Source of the DNA: Microbacterium proteolyticum
GTDB taxonomy: Bacteria; Actinomycetota; Actinomycetes; Actinomycetales; Microbacteriaceae
DNA: 64,000 nucleotides
Direction of reading: 5' to 3'
Assembly: GCF_030818075.1 (NCBI RefSeq)
Contig: NZ_JAUSZZ010000001.1
Coordinates: forward strand, 1,674,001 to 1,738,000
Below, one piece after another: positions 36,730-44,746 of this stretch. The stretch's first letter is position 1; each line of letters begins with the position of its first letter. The translations under genes and the position numbers were made by a program. The notes beneath the pieces were generated by a model that saw nothing but the letters and a program-made list of their open reading frames with translations, had not been told where the DNA came from and did not search any database.

Positions 36730-37005
36730 TCAGACGGTCGCGCGAATCTCGAAGGCGTCCGGCGCTGTCGCCTCTGTGTCGGCGACGTCCACGCTGGTGA
36801 CCTCGGCCGATGGTGGGCCCGTGTGCGCCCAGGCGACCAGGGCGTCGACGGCGGCCTCGTCACCGGCGACCAGCGCCTCGACCGCGCCGTCGCGACGATT
36901 GCGCACCCAGCCCCGGACCCCCAGGCGCTCTGCTTCGTTGCGCAGCGAGAAGCGGAACCCGACGCCCTGCACCTGGCCTCGTACCGTGATCGTCACCGTC
37001 GGCAT
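36730..37005 (-). CDS. acyP: Acylphosphatase
   Basis: A 91-residue small enzyme that hydrolyses carboxyl-phosphate bonds (acetyl phosphate, carbamoyl phosphate). Both catalytic residues are visible: the arginine in GQVQGVGFRFSL near residue 17 and the asparagine in GWVRNRRDGAVEALVAG near residue 36. ATG 37005 begins the typical PTVTITVRGQV strand; an in-frame ATG at 37023 would add six residues. It lies alone with large tandem repeats upstream. Confidence 0.92.
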   Translation of the reverse strand: MPTVTITVRGQVQGVGFRFSLRNEAERLGVRGWVRNRRDGAVEALVAGDEAAVDALVAWAHTGPPSAEVTSVDVADTEATAPDAFEIRATV

Positions 37006-37069
37006 GGGGACATTCTCGCCCATGGGGCGGCGGGGCGGTCTCAGGACGGCGGGGCGGTCTCGGAGGGCG

Positions 37070-37545
37070 GCGGCGGGGCGGTGGCGGCTCTGTCCAGCGA
37101 CGCGGTTGGTGGCCCCGGGGCGCTGTACGTGGCCCCGGGGCCACGAACGCGCGAGCGGCGCGGTGATTCCGGTGTGCCGCACCCGCTCGCGGCGGCGGCG
37201 GCGGGGCGGTGGCTCGGTCTTTCGGCGCGGTTGGTGGCCCTGGGGCGCTGTACGTGGCCCCGGGGTCACGAACGCGCGAGCGGAGCGGTGCTTCCGATGT
37301 GCGCACTCGCTCGCGGCGGCGGCGGGGCGGTGGCTCGGTCTCTCGGCGCGGTTGGTGGCCCCGGGGCGCTGTGCGTGGCCCCGGGGCCACGAACGCGCGA
37401 GCGGCGCGGTGATTCCGGTGTGCCGCACTCGCTCGCGGCGGCGGCGGTGGGGCGGCGGCTCGGTCTCTCGGCGCGGTTGGTGGCCCCGGGGCGCTGTACG
37501 TGGCCCCGGGGCCACGAACACGCGAGCAGAACGGTGATTCCGATC
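37070..37545. repeat. 121-125-bp tandem repeat, four units
   Basis: CGCGGTTGGTGGCC recurs at 37101, 37226, 37347 and 37472, and each unit also has CTGTACGTGGCCCCGGGG, CACGAACGCGCGAGC and GGTGATTCCGGTGTGCCGC. Units are about 90% alike by eye. Together with the next array it occupies the 818-bp gap between acyP and the LysE-type exporter. All open frames here are repetitive. Confidence 0.8.
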
Positions 37546-37597
37546 TGCCGCCCCGAGCGCCCGCTCGACGGCGAGCTCCATCGCGCGCCGCCGCCCT

Positions 37598-37800
37598 TGC
37601 CCGCCGCCGTCCCGAAACGCCGTCGTTCCCGCGGCCCACCCGCCGTCGCGCCGCCGCCCTCGCCCCCGATGCCCGCCCTCGCCCGCCGCCGTCCCGAAAC
37701 GCCGCCGTTCCCGCGGCTCACCCGCCGTCGCGCCGCCGCCGTCGCCCCCGATGCCCGCCGTCGTGCCGACGCCCGCCGTCGTGCCGATGCCCGCCGTCCC
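37598..37800. repeat. 82-bp and 18-bp GC-rich repeats downstream of the LysE-type gene
   Basis: CCCGCCGCCGTCCCGAAACGCC occurs at 37600 and 37682 (82 bp apart), followed by three copies of GCCCGCCGTCGTGCCGA near 37750-37795. Nothing else is visible. Confidence 0.6.
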
Positions 37801-37823
37801 CGAACACCGCCGCCGGCGACGGG

Positions 37824-38540
37824 TCAGTGCGGCAGCACCAGCGACAGGGCGATGGCGAACATCACGACGGCGATGACGGCGTCGAGGACGCGCCACGCGC
37901 GCGGGGTATCGAGCCACCGGCCGAGGGAGCGCGCGCCGAAGCCGAGGGCCGAGAACCACACGACACTCGCGATGCACGCGCCGATTGCGAACGACCACCG
38001 ACCGTCGCCGTGCGTGGACGCCACCGAGCCGAGCAGGAAGACCGTGTCGAGGTACACGTGCGGGTTGAGCCACGTCAGCGCGAGGCACGTCAGGAGCGCG
38101 GCGGCGAGCGAGGTGCGGGTGGCCGCCGTCGTGGGGGTGCCGACCGCGGTGCCGGTGCCGACGGTGCGGGCGCCGGCGGTGGATCCGCTGCGGATCGAAG
38201 TGGCGTCGGCATCCGGAGCCGCGGGGCTCGCGGCGGTCGCGCGCAGCGTCTCCCCGCTCGGGCGCATGGCCCTCCGCACCGCGAAAACGCCGTAGCCGAT
38301 GAGGAAGGCGGCACCCGCCCACCGCGCGACGACGATGAGCCAGGGCACCGCCTGCAGCACGAGCCCGATCCCCGAGACACCGAGCAGGATCAGCACCGCA
38401 TCCGACACCGCGCAGACCGCGACGACGGGGAGCAGGTGCTCGCGCCGCATGCCCTGGCGCAGGACGAACAGGTTCTGGGCGCCGATGGCGACGATGAGGG
38501 AGAAACCGAGGCCGAGGCCGGCGAACAGCGGGGTGAGCAC
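37824..38540 (-). CDS. LysE/ArgO-family basic amino acid exporter
   Basis: A 238-residue exporter with about six hydrophobic segments, predicted to expel lysine and/or arginine. The N-terminal GFSLIVAIGAQNLFVLRQG motif near residue 12 is diagnostic of LysE, as is TWLNPHVYLDTVFLLG near residue 158. A roughly 45-residue Ala/Thr/Ser-rich loop in the middle is longer than usual. It is divergent from a LysG/ArgP-type regulator with a 69-bp shared promoter region, exactly the arrangement known from Corynebacterium. Confidence 0.92.
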   Translation of the reverse strand: MLTPLFAGLGLGFSLIVAIGAQNLFVLRQGMRREHLLPVVAVCAVSDAVLILLGVSGIGLVLQAVPWLIVVARWAGAAFLIGYGVFAVRRAMRPSGETLRATAASPAAPDADATSIRSGSTAGARTVGTGTAVGTPTTAATRTSLAAALLTCLALTWLNPHVYLDTVFLLGSVASTHGDGRWSFAIGACIASVVWFSALGFGARSLGRWLDTPRAWRVLDAVIAVVMFAIALSLVLPH

Positions 38541-38609
38541 TCCTCGACGCTAGAGCGCATACTCCACAAAGGACAGCTCATGATTCTGCAGGACCATTAG
38601 CATCGCTTC

Positions 38610-39494
38610 ATGTCGATACCTCTCGATCTCGCCCGCACGTTGGCCGTCGTGGTGGAGGAGGGAACATTGGATGCCGCGGCGCGCCGCCTGCACGTCACCC
38701 CGTCCGCGGTGAGCCAGCGCGTGCGCGCGCTCGAGGACCAACTCGGCCGGGTGGTGCTCGTGCGATCCAAACCCGTGCGCACCACCGAGGCCGGCGATGC
38801 GGTCGTCCGCCTCGCTCGCCAGCTCGAACTGCTCGAGCACGACGCGCTGGCCGCGATGGGCGCCGAGGGCGGGACGGTGGCATCCGTTCCCCTCGCCGTG
38901 AACGCGGACTCGCTCGCGACGTGGTTCCTCCCGCCGCTGGCCCGGGTGGCCGCCCGCCGCGCCGTCGTGTTCGACCTGCACCGCGACGATCAGGACTTCA
39001 CCGCGGGCCTGCTGGAGTCGGGCACCGTCATGGCCGCTGTCACCTCGCGGGAGGCGCCGGTCGCCGGATGCCGGGTCCGACGGCTCGGCGTGTTGCGATA
39101 CGAAGCGGTGGCCACCGCGGACTTCGCGGCGCGGTGGTTCCCCGCGGGCGTCGACGGCGATGCCCTGGCCGCGTCGCCCCTGGTCGACTTCGACCGGCGC
39201 GACGACCTGCAGACGCGGTGGTTGACGCGGCGCGGCGTCGCCCCGGGTGCCCCACCGCGGCACCGGGTTCCGGCATCCCAGGACTTCGCCATCGCCATCG
39301 AGCTCGGGCTCGGATGGGGTCTGCTGCCCGGCTTCCAATCCGCGGCGGGTCTGGCGGCGGGCACGCTCGTGCGGCTGGGGGAGGACCCGATCGACGTGCC
39401 GCTGTACTGGCAGCAGTGGAACCTCACGTCGCCGCTCCTCGACGACGTCGCGGATGAGATCGTCGAGGAGGGACGCCGCGTGCTCGCGGTGTGA
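38610..39494 (+). CDS. lysG: LysR-family regulator of LysE (LysG/ArgP type)
   Basis: A 294-residue LysR-type regulator. The N-terminal winged helix (LDLARTLAVVVEEGTLDAAA, then RRLHVTPSAVSQRVRALEDQ, residues 4-45) is followed by a ligand-binding domain with NADSLATWFLPPLARVA near residue 93. The sequence matches ArgP/LysG, which activate exporter expression with lysine, arginine or histidine as co-inducer. It lies head-to-head with the exporter. The shared 69-bp gap (38541-38609) should contain its operator; no clear palindrome is visible. It is convergent with the next gene, with only two bases between. Confidence 0.9.
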   Translation: MSIPLDLARTLAVVVEEGTLDAAARRLHVTPSAVSQRVRALEDQLGRVVLVRSKPVRTTEAGDAVVRLARQLELLEHDALAAMGAEGGTVASVPLAVNADSLATWFLPPLARVAARRAVVFDLHRDDQDFTAGLLESGTVMAAVTSREAPVAGCRVRRLGVLRYEAVATADFAARWFPAGVDGDALAASPLVDFDRRDDLQTRWLTRRGVAPGAPPRHRVPASQDFAIAIELGLGWGLLPGFQSAAGLAAGTLVRLGEDPIDVPLYWQQWNLTSPLLDDVADEIVEEGRRVLAV

Positions 39495-39496
39495 GG

Positions 39497-40516
39497 TCAG
39501 TCGTCGCTGACGCGCAGCACGATCTTGCCCCGCGTGTGACCGCGTTCGAGCTCGAAGTGCGCGGCTGCGGCGTCGGCCAGATCGAACACCCGGTCGACGT
39601 ACACTCGCACCGCACCGGAGTCGAGGAGCCGGGCGATGGTCGCGAGCGCTCCGCCGTCGGGGATGGTCTTGTAGTCCGTGGAGCGGATGCCGCGGGCCGC
39701 GGCCGCCTCACGGAACCCCGGCCAGGCGCCGGTCGGTACTTCGATGAGCATGCCGCCCGGGCGGATGACCTCGAGCGAGCGCGTGCCGGTGTCGTCGGAG
39801 ACGTTGCCGATGAGGTCGATGACGACATCCACGTCAGCCACGACGTCTTCGAAACGCGTGGAGGTGTAGTCGACGACCTCGGCGGCCCCGAGCTCCCGCA
39901 GCCACGAGAGGTTGCGGGGAGAACCTGTCGCGATCACGTGCGCCCCGAAGTAGGCGGCGAACTGTACCGCGAAGTGGCCGACCCCGCCGCCGCCGGCGTG
40001 GATGAGGATGCGCTGGCCCTGGTGGGCGAGCGCCGTCTCGACGACGAGGCCCCACGCGGTGAGCGCCGCCAGGGGGACACCGGCCGCCTCGACGTGCGAC
40101 AACGACAGCGGCTTCCGCGCCAGGGAAAGCGTCGGCACCACGACGTACTCGGCGTACGTGCCGCCCGTGCGGGGGACGGCGGCCATCCCGTAGACCTCCG
40201 TGCCCACGGGGAACGGGTGCGCATCGAAGGGCGTGCGCACCACGACGCCGCTCACGTCGAGTCCGAGGACGGACGGCCACGCGTCGATCGCCGCCGACAT
40301 TCCGCGGCCGGCTCGGGTCTTCGCGTCGATGGGGTTCACCCCCGCGGCGACCACGCGGACCAGCACCTCGCTGAGCACCGGCGTGGGCACCGGGATACGC
40401 GCGGACCGGAGCACCTCGCTCGATCCCGGAGCGTCGAAGACGACCGCGTCCATCGTCTCGGGCACCGCGGGAGCGGGATGGAGGGTGGTCTCGGGACGCG
40501 TCGATCGAAATCTCAT
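39497..40516 (-). CDS. Zinc-independent medium-chain oxidoreductase (quinone oxidoreductase type)
   Basis: A 339-residue MDR-superfamily enzyme, probably an NADPH-dependent quinone or enone reductase. The GroES-like N-terminal fold has VLVRVVAAGVNPIDAKTR near residue 50 and GLDVSGVVV near residue 83. The NADPH-binding motif is HAGGGGVGHFAVQFAAYFG near residue 158. The cysteines and histidines that bind zinc in alcohol dehydrogenases are missing. ATG 40516 is supported by GAGAGAGAG upstream; ATG 40453 (MDAVVFDAPGS) is a plausible shorter start. The substrate is not predictable. Confidence 0.85.
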   Translation of the reverse strand: MRFRSTRPETTLHPAPAVPETMDAVVFDAPGSSEVLRSARIPVPTPVLSEVLVRVVAAGVNPIDAKTRAGRGMSAAIDAWPSVLGLDVSGVVVRTPFDAHPFPVGTEVYGMAAVPRTGGTYAEYVVVPTLSLARKPLSLSHVEAAGVPLAALTAWGLVVETALAHQGQRILIHAGGGGVGHFAVQFAAYFGAHVIATGSPRNLSWLRELGAAEVVDYTSTRFEDVVADVDVVIDLIGNVSDDTGTRSLEVIRPGGMLIEVPTGAWPGFREAAAARGIRSTDYKTIPDGGALATIARLLDSGAVRVYVDRVFDLADAAAAHFELERGHTRGKIVLRVSDD

Positions 40517-40664
40517 CGGGCGCTCTCTCTCGCGGTTCGTTCGCATGTCGCTGCGACTCCGCCGCGACCATCCCAGTCAATCGCGCCATTGTCTCGGCGG
40601 TGTTTCGCCGCCGTCACCGTGTCGCGACGCTCCGAGCACGCCGATAGTTCAGTGGATGACACCC

Positions 40665-40965
40665 CGCCGCCCAGCGATGACGCCCGCACGGCCCGCCGAG
40701 GCGGCCCGGCAGTGACGCCCGCACGGCCTGCCGAGGTAGGCCGTCGGTGACACCGACGGGGCCGCGGAGGTTGCTCGGCGATGACGCCCGCATGGTCCGC
40801 CGAGGCGGCCCGGCGATGATGCCCGCACGGCCCGCCGAGGCGGCCCGGCGGTAACGCCCGCACGGCCCACCGAGGCGGCCCGGAGATGACGCCCGCCGAC
40901 ACCGCGCGGCGATGACGCCCGCATGGCCCGCCGACGCCGCCCGCGATGACGTCCGCGGGGCCGGT
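40665..40965. repeat. About 35-bp GC-rich tandem repeat
   Basis: GATGACGCCCGCACGGCCCG, or close variants, recurs at about 40677, 40711, 40780, 40815, 40851, 40884 and 40911. It lies in the 595-bp gap between the oxidoreductase start and the marR stop. Repeat units are contiguous; no gene is supported. Confidence 0.65.
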
Positions 40966-40984
40966 CGCCAGAGAGGATGTGGTC

Positions 40985-41098
40985 TCACGGATGCCGGCAC
41001 CGCGGCATCCTGTGTCGTCGACGGCGGCGTGCCGTGCGGATGCCGGCATCGCGGCATCCGGTGTCGTCGACGGCGGCGTGCGGCAACGGATGCCGCCC
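40985..41098. repeat. 49-bp tandem repeat, two and a half units
   Basis: CGGATGCCGGCA(C/T)CGCGGCATCC followed by GTGTCGTCGACGGCGGCGTGC occurs at 40988 and 41037, with a truncated third start near 41087. Each unit contains inverted GGATGCC and GGCATCC words and could form a small hairpin downstream of marR. Confidence 0.65.
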
Positions 41099-41111
41099 GC
41101 GCGCACGGCGA

Positions 41112-41573
41112 TCAGTCGCGGGCGGGGACCTCGCCCACCGCGAGGGCGTGCAGCAGCGTCGAGAGGTGGCGGATCTCGTCGACGGACCAGTCGGACATCG
41201 CCTCGTACAGCCGGCTCTGGTGCGGTGCGCGGGCCTCGGCGAGCCGCTGATGGCCCACCTCCGTGACCGCGATCAGACGGGAGCGCCTGTCGTTCGGGTC
41301 GGGCGTGCGGGTGACGAGACCCAGCTCTTCGAGCTCGGTGATCGACCGGCTGAGGAAGCCCTTGTCGGCGGCGAGACGCTCGGCAAGCGCCGACAGCGTG
41401 AGCGGGCCGAAGCGACTGACGACCGACAACGCTTTGAAGGTCGCGGGCAGCATCCCGGGGCTCACCCGTTCCGCGGCCTCGGAGACGAAGCGGCGGAACA
41501 CGGTCATGAGCTCCGAGAACGACGACTCCAGGGCCTGCACGGCCTCGCGGCGGTCGTCGGTCACGTCGCTCAT
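41112..41573 (-). CDS. MarR-family transcriptional regulator
   Basis: A 153-residue winged-helix regulator. The DNA-binding region runs from FGPLTLSALAERLAADKGFL through SRSITELEELGLVTRTPDPN to DRRSRLIAVTEVG (residues 55-105). It follows the EmrB-type exporter gene on the same strand and overlaps or nearly touches its stop, so both are co-transcribed. Two MarR-like operators lie over the promoter upstream of the exporter, indicating autorepression relieved by a drug or phenolic ligand. ATG 41573 is used; ATG 41585, overlapping the exporter stop, is equally possible. Confidence 0.88.
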   Translation of the reverse strand: MSDVTDDRREAVQALESSFSELMTVFRRFVSEAAERVSPGMLPATFKALSVVSRFGPLTLSALAERLAADKGFLSRSITELEELGLVTRTPDPNDRRSRLIAVTEVGHQRLAEARAPHQSRLYEAMSDWSVDEIRHLSTLLHALAVGEVPARD

Positions 41574-41577
41574 CACG

Positions 41578-43272
41578 TCAGCCATCCTCTCCCATCTCGG
41601 CGTCGCGGTGCGCGCGGCGCGAGGCAGTGGCATCCGCGGTGCGCACCGAACCGGTGGCCGACAGGGTGGCCATCGCCTCGGGGACGGACACGGTGGCGAA
41701 GTCCGCCTCACTGGCGGCGACGCGCTCGGTGGTTGTCATGCGGGTCAGTGGGCGGTTCGGGAGGAACAGGATCGCGACGAGGCTGACCACCGCGACCGGT
41801 ACCGCGATGAGGAACGAGTGCGCGATCGACTGCGCGTAGATGTCTTCGACGATGACGCGGACGCTCTCGGGGAGGGTCGAGACCTGGGGGATGGTGCCCG
41901 ACCGCAGCGACTCGGCGACCGCAGCGCCGCCCTGACCGAGGCCCATGATGGCGGCCTGCAGGTCGGCCGCGCGATCGGTGAATAGACTCGTCGCCATGCT
42001 CGCCAGGGCAGCGCCCATGACCGAGACGCCGATCGTGCCGCCGAGGCTGCGGAAGAACGTCACGCCCGAGCTCGCCGCACCCATCTGGGTGGGGTTCGCG
42101 GTGTTCTGCACGATGAGCACGAGGTTCTGCATCGTCATGCCGACGCCCGCGCCGAGGAAGAACATGTACAGCGAGACGAGGGCGAAGTTCGTGTCGTAGT
42201 GGATCGTCGACAGCAGGAACGAGCCCGCGATCAACAGCACGCCGCCGGCGATCAGGAACGGCTTCCAGTGCCCGAAGCGCGAGATGAGGGCGCCGACGAC
42301 GATGGATGCCACGAGCAGCCCGCCGATCATCGGGATCGTCATGACGCCGGCCTCGGTGGGCGTCGCGCCCCGGGCCATCTGCATGTACTGGCTGAGGAAC
42401 ACCGAGGTGCCGAACATCGCCAGCCCCGTCGCGATCGAGGCGATCGTGGCGAGGGTGAAGGTGGCATCCCGGAACAGCGTCAGCGGAACGAGGGGCTCGG
42501 ACGAGCGCAGCTCGACGACGACGAAGAGGATCGCGGCCAAAAGGGCGCCGCCGACCATGAGAAGCGTCTCGGTGCTCGCCCATTCGAACGTCGAGCCCGC
42601 GTTGGTCACCCAGATGAGCAGGAGCGACACGGCGGCGGACAGCAGAACGATGCCGACGTAGTCGATCTGCACTTTCCGCCTCGCACGCACCGGCAGGTGC
42701 AGGGTGCGCTGCTGGATGAGGAGCGCGGCCACGGCGAAGGGGAGCGCGACGAAGAAGTTCCAGCGCCAGCCGAACGCGTCGGTGATGACACCGCCGAGAA
42801 GAGGCCCGCCGACCGTGGCGACGGCCATGACGGCACCGAAGAGACCCATGTACCGACCGCGCTCGCGGGGGCTGATGATGTCGGCCATGATGACCTGGCT
42901 GAGGGCGGCGAGACCACCCGCGCCGAGTCCCTGCACGGCGCGGAAGGCGATGAGCATCTCGGTGTTCTGCGAGAAGCCGGCGGCGGCGGTGGCGAGCACG
43001 AAGATCGCGATGGCGACCTGGATGAGCACCTTTCGGTTGAACAGGTCGGCGAGCTTGCCCCAGATCGGGGTCGAGATCGCGGTGGTGAGCAGGGTCGCGG
43101 TGATGACCCAGGTGTACGCGTTCTGGTCGCCGGAGAGGTCGTGCACGATGACCGGCAACGAGGTCGAGACGACGGTCGAGGCCAGCATCGACACGAAGGT
43201 GCCGAGCAGGAGCCCGATGAGGGCGGGAAGGACGCGCCGCTGGGCAGGCGCGTCGAGGGAAGTGGTTGCCAT
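41578..43272 (-). CDS. MFS multidrug exporter, DHA2 (EmrB/QacA) type
   Basis: A 564-residue membrane antiporter with about 14 hydrophobic segments, expelling drugs or toxic organics with the proton gradient. Family features are ASTVVSTSLPVIVHDLSG near residue 32, WVITATLLTTAISTPIWGKLADLFNRK near residue 60 (motif A) and RAVQGLGAGGLAALSQ near residue 110. The C-terminus is extended by about 55 residues of Ala/Thr-rich tail. ATG 43272 follows the regulated promoter. Co-transcription with marR makes it the likely MarR target. Confidence 0.92.
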   Translation of the reverse strand: MATTSLDAPAQRRVLPALIGLLLGTFVSMLASTVVSTSLPVIVHDLSGDQNAYTWVITATLLTTAISTPIWGKLADLFNRKVLIQVAIAIFVLATAAAGFSQNTEMLIAFRAVQGLGAGGLAALSQVIMADIISPRERGRYMGLFGAVMAVATVGGPLLGGVITDAFGWRWNFFVALPFAVAALLIQQRTLHLPVRARRKVQIDYVGIVLLSAAVSLLLIWVTNAGSTFEWASTETLLMVGGALLAAILFVVVELRSSEPLVPLTLFRDATFTLATIASIATGLAMFGTSVFLSQYMQMARGATPTEAGVMTIPMIGGLLVASIVVGALISRFGHWKPFLIAGGVLLIAGSFLLSTIHYDTNFALVSLYMFFLGAGVGMTMQNLVLIVQNTANPTQMGAASSGVTFFRSLGGTIGVSVMGAALASMATSLFTDRAADLQAAIMGLGQGGAAVAESLRSGTIPQVSTLPESVRVIVEDIYAQSIAHSFLIAVPVAVVSLVAILFLPNRPLTRMTTTERVAASEADFATVSVPEAMATLSATGSVRTADATASRRAHRDAEMGEDG

Positions 43273-43323
43273 GCGGAACTCCACGAGAGGGGACGGATGC
43301 CGCGACGACACTGGCGCGATTAG

Positions 43324-43366
43324 TTGACCGATGTCAACGATACGCCTGGTGTTTGACTTGTGTCAA
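43324..43366. promoter_or_regulatory. Two MarR-type operators overlapping the exporter promoter
   Basis: TTGAC-CGAT-GTCAA (43324-43337) and TTGAC-TTGT-GTCAA (43353-43366) are two perfect 5+5 inverted repeats with centres 29 bp apart. On the minus strand TTGACA (43361-43366) and TATCGT (43337-43342) are spaced by 18 bases as a -35/-10 pair for the exporter, so the operators cover both hexamers. The binding protein is most likely the MarR encoded in the same operon. Confidence 0.75.
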
Positions 43367-43369
43367 CTA

Positions 43370-44044
43370 TTAATCGAGGAGTGCGAGGGCGCGGTACCTG
43401 TCCGTGGGTTCTTTCTGCACCGGCGCCGGCCGGCGTGCCTCCATGGTGCGGCGGTAGAGTTCGTCGATGAGAGAGGTCGCGAGTCCCACGAGCTTGGCGA
43501 TCTCGCGCTCGTCGCGGTCGATCCACTGGCATCGGGGCTCATCGTGCATCGGGACGAAGCCGTCGTGCTGCTCCCACGCGACGAGCGTGCGCTCCGCACC
43601 GAGCACATGCTGCTGCCACCAGATCTGGCGCATATAGGTCTTGGGGATCGAGCGCCACGACTTGTTGGTCGTCTTGATCTCGGCGAGAACGATGCGTCCC
43701 TCGCCGTCGACCACGACACCGTCGGGGGTGGCGAGGTGCCGCTTCTCGACGACCGCGTGATACAGCGCCGACGACGGGCGGATGCCGTGCGTCGCGGCGA
43801 CCCATGCGGCGATCTCGGGTTCGCGTCGACGACCGTGAGCGGTGAAGGCGTTGCCCGAGAAGTTCGAGCCCATGAGCTTGGCATCCGCCGCTCGCGAGAT
43901 CGCGTTGTGACTTGTCAGGGTGGCGACGTCGGTCGCGGTGATTCCGCGCGAGCGCGCGCGGATCCAGGCGACGCGATCGCGCGAATCGGCGACGATCCGT
44001 GCGTCGAGGTCGGCGCTGCGCGACGCGACGAGCTCGGGAGACAT
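43370..44044 (-). CDS. YqaJ-family exonuclease-like protein
   Basis: A 224-residue protein of the YqaJ/lambda-exonuclease-type PD-(D/E)XK group. The N-terminal ITATDVATLTSHNAISRAADAK is followed by GRRREPEIAAWVAATHG near residue 70 (conserved R and E). The catalytic core is ATPDGVVVDGEGRIVLAEIKTTNKSW near residue 105-130, where D and E-x-K form the active site. Such proteins normally accompany phage recombinases, but no phage gene is nearby. ATG 44044 is chosen because upstream sequence overlaps the divergent SIP-like gene. The stop lies only four bases from the exporter operators. Confidence 0.8.
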   Translation of the reverse strand: MSPELVASRSADLDARIVADSRDRVAWIRARSRGITATDVATLTSHNAISRAADAKLMGSNFSGNAFTAHGRRREPEIAAWVAATHGIRPSSALYHAVVEKRHLATPDGVVVDGEGRIVLAEIKTTNKSWRSIPKTYMRQIWWQQHVLGAERTLVAWEQHDGFVPMHDEPRCQWIDRDEREIAKLVGLATSLIDELYRRTMEARRPAPVQKEPTDRYRALALLD

Positions 44045-44118
44045 GCGTTCGACCCTAACCCCGCTCGGCCCTGGATCGAATCGGAAGCCCGGCGCGTCGG
44101 CATCCGGGGTCTTGTGCG

Positions 44119-44137
44119 CGAAGTAAGGGTGACCTAA
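44119..44137. promoter_or_regulatory. Iron-box-like site (IdeR/DmdR type)
   Basis: The 19-mer around AGTAAGGGTGACCTAA agrees with the IdeR/DmdR consensus TWAGGTWAGSCTWACCTWA at 14 of 19 positions. It lies 11 bases before the ATG of the SIP-like gene and 75 bases before the divergent YqaJ gene. The site is consistent with iron repression of the SIP-like gene. Confidence 0.5.
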
Positions 44138-44147
44138 GTTGTTGGGC

Positions 44148-44549
44148 ATGAATCCGGATGCCGCTTCGCTGCGCCGCCCCGACGGCGGTCGCTGGTGCGA
44201 CCTCGAGGGTGCCGTGCTGCTCGGCGGTGACGCGCAGAACCTGCCCGAGATGCGGCGCATCGCCGCCGCGCTCTCGCCCGCCGCGCACCTGACGGTGCTG
44301 GTCGAGGTGTGCGGCTCGTCGCAGGTCGGGGTCATCGACGCGCGGGAGGGGCGGGTGAGCTGGCTCGATCGCTCCGTCGAGGGCGGCTACCGTCCGCGCG
44401 GCGAGCGGTTGGCGCAGGCGATCCACGCGTGGTGCGCCGAGTGGGCCTGCGGCGAAGCTCCGATGTGCACGGTCTGGCTCGGCGCCCGCACGCCGTCGCG
44501 CATCGTGCGCATGACCCGTGCGCTGCTCCCCGGGCCCGGCGTGTCCTGA
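44148..44549 (+). CDS. Short SIP-like (siderophore-interacting protein C-terminal domain) protein
   Basis: A 133-residue protein resembling only the NAD(P)H-binding C-terminal half of siderophore-interacting ferric reductases. VLLGGDAQNLPEMRRIAAAL near residue 22 parallels the GDETALPAIARIL motif of that family, and the strand LTVLVEVCG follows. The FAD-binding N-terminal domain is absent, so it cannot be a complete reductase. The iron-box-like site immediately upstream fits an iron-starvation role, perhaps as a partner of another reductase. The family assignment is by motif resemblance and is moderate. Confidence 0.6.
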   Translation: MNPDAASLRRPDGGRWCDLEGAVLLGGDAQNLPEMRRIAAALSPAAHLTVLVEVCGSSQVGVIDAREGRVSWLDRSVEGGYRPRGERLAQAIHAWCAEWACGEAPMCTVWLGARTPSRIVRMTRALLPGPGVS

Positions 44550-44583
44550 CGCCGGGTGGGTGGGCGGTCGGCGGGTCCAGCGC

Positions 44584-44661
44584 CGAAATGACTGGCGTTT
44601 CCCGAGATGACCGATGAATCGTGGGCATAACGGGTCATCTCGGGCAACGGGCGTGATGTCG
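44584..44661. repeat. Palindrome family C, copy 2 (5' flank of the third DUF559 gene)
   Basis: Arms 44584-44612 and 44633-44661 pair at 23 of 29 positions, including a perfect 12-bp inner block CCCGAGATGACC/GGTCATCTCGGG, with a 20-base loop. Total length is 78 bp, as for the copies at 18327 and 46112. It lies 85 bases before the DUF559 pseudogene. Confidence 0.85.
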
Positions 44662-44746
44662 TCGAGTGGCGGTGGCGTCCTCCACAGGTGTCGATGTGGG
44701 TGTGTCGTCCCCGGATCGGGGGTGGGAGCGACGGGTGGGGCCCGGG

